From NCBI GenBank assembly GCA_002403115.1, contig DHHE01000081.1, positions 1 to 6,468 of the forward strand: DNA of 6,468 bases, read 5' to 3'. Below are positions 5,455 to 6,468 of this stretch, one piece after another (positions within the stretch are counted from its first letter, which is position 1; the number at the start of each line of letters is the position of its first letter). The notes under the pieces are model-generated. The model searched no databases, was not told the origin of the DNA, and worked only from the letters and a program-made list of their open reading frames with translations. Made by a program: the position numbers and the translations under genes. This DNA is from a bacterium UBP2_UBA4780 (lineage in GTDB: Bacteria > Edwardsbacteria > AC1 > EtOH8).

Positions 5455-5501
5455 GACCCACCCTTCAGTTTGTCGGGCAAGTGGGCTTTCTCAGGGTGAC
5501 A
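5408..5501 (+). mobile_element. Small TIR-bounded interspersed repeat (MITE-like, no coding capacity)
   Basis: The ends TGTCATCCCGAG (5408-5419) and CTCAGGGTGACA (5490-5501) are inverted copies of each other with two mismatches, enclosing about 94 bp. Such TGTCATCCTGAG…CTCAGGATGACA ends are, from memory, typical of short non-autonomous repeats in many bacterial genomes. No convincing target duplication is visible; at most GA occurs on both sides. It fills most of the 136-bp clpX-purA gap, which otherwise shows no clear promoter. Confidence 0.5.
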
Positions 5502-5520
5502 GATATCAGGATTAGTAAGC

Positions 5521-6468
<948 letters not shown>

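Noticed and set aside
5407..5501. Intrinsic terminator after clpX
   Set aside because: Stable stems are present but neither is followed by a T-run.

Overview
The window is a GC-rich stretch (about two thirds G+C by eye) in which every supported gene lies on the + strand. It suggests a diderm, probably anaerobic bacterium from a lineage poorly represented among model organisms. Reasons: one gene encodes a protein with a signal peptide and outer-membrane-like sequence; the adenylyltransferase and carrier-protein pair is of the type I associate with clostridial, deltaproteobacterial and candidate-phylum genomes; and four gene junctions carry small repeats. No phylum can be fixed from this sequence alone.

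Layout. Positions 1-804: end of a ThiF/MoeB-type E1 adenylyltransferase, cut by the window edge. 801-998: ThiS/MoaD-type sulfur carrier ending in Gly-Gly. 1031-1999: moaA. 2076-2543: moaC, whose real start probably lies slightly upstream at a CTG. 2543-2974: a stand-alone MOSC-domain protein. 2955-3605: an unrecognised exported protein of lower G+C. 3602-4102: mogA/moaB. 4137-5384: clpX. 5521-6468: purA, cut by the right edge.

The first seven genes overlap or are closely spaced and look like one transcription unit for molybdenum or tungsten cofactor biosynthesis. MoaA and MoaC turn GTP into cyclic pyranopterin monophosphate. A GG-tailed carrier charged by the E1 would supply the dithiolene sulfur. 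MogA adenylates molybdopterin, and the MOSC protein probably handles the mature cofactor or its sulfur. No moaE, canonical moaD or moeB, or moeA is visible, so the ThiS-like carrier may stand in for MoaD here; this is inference. clpX and purA follow in the same direction and are unrelated housekeeping genes.

The most unusual features are in the junctions. There are two separate arrays of four heptanucleotides (28 bp each), before moaC and before clpX. A palindromic element forms the tail of moaC and the start region of the MOSC gene. A TIR-bounded element of about 94 bp lies between clpX and purA. I see no undescribed multi-gene system. The best candidates for novelty are the exported protein inside the cofactor operon and the repeat-driven remodelling of gene starts and ends. 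No stretch over 300 bases lacks a gene.
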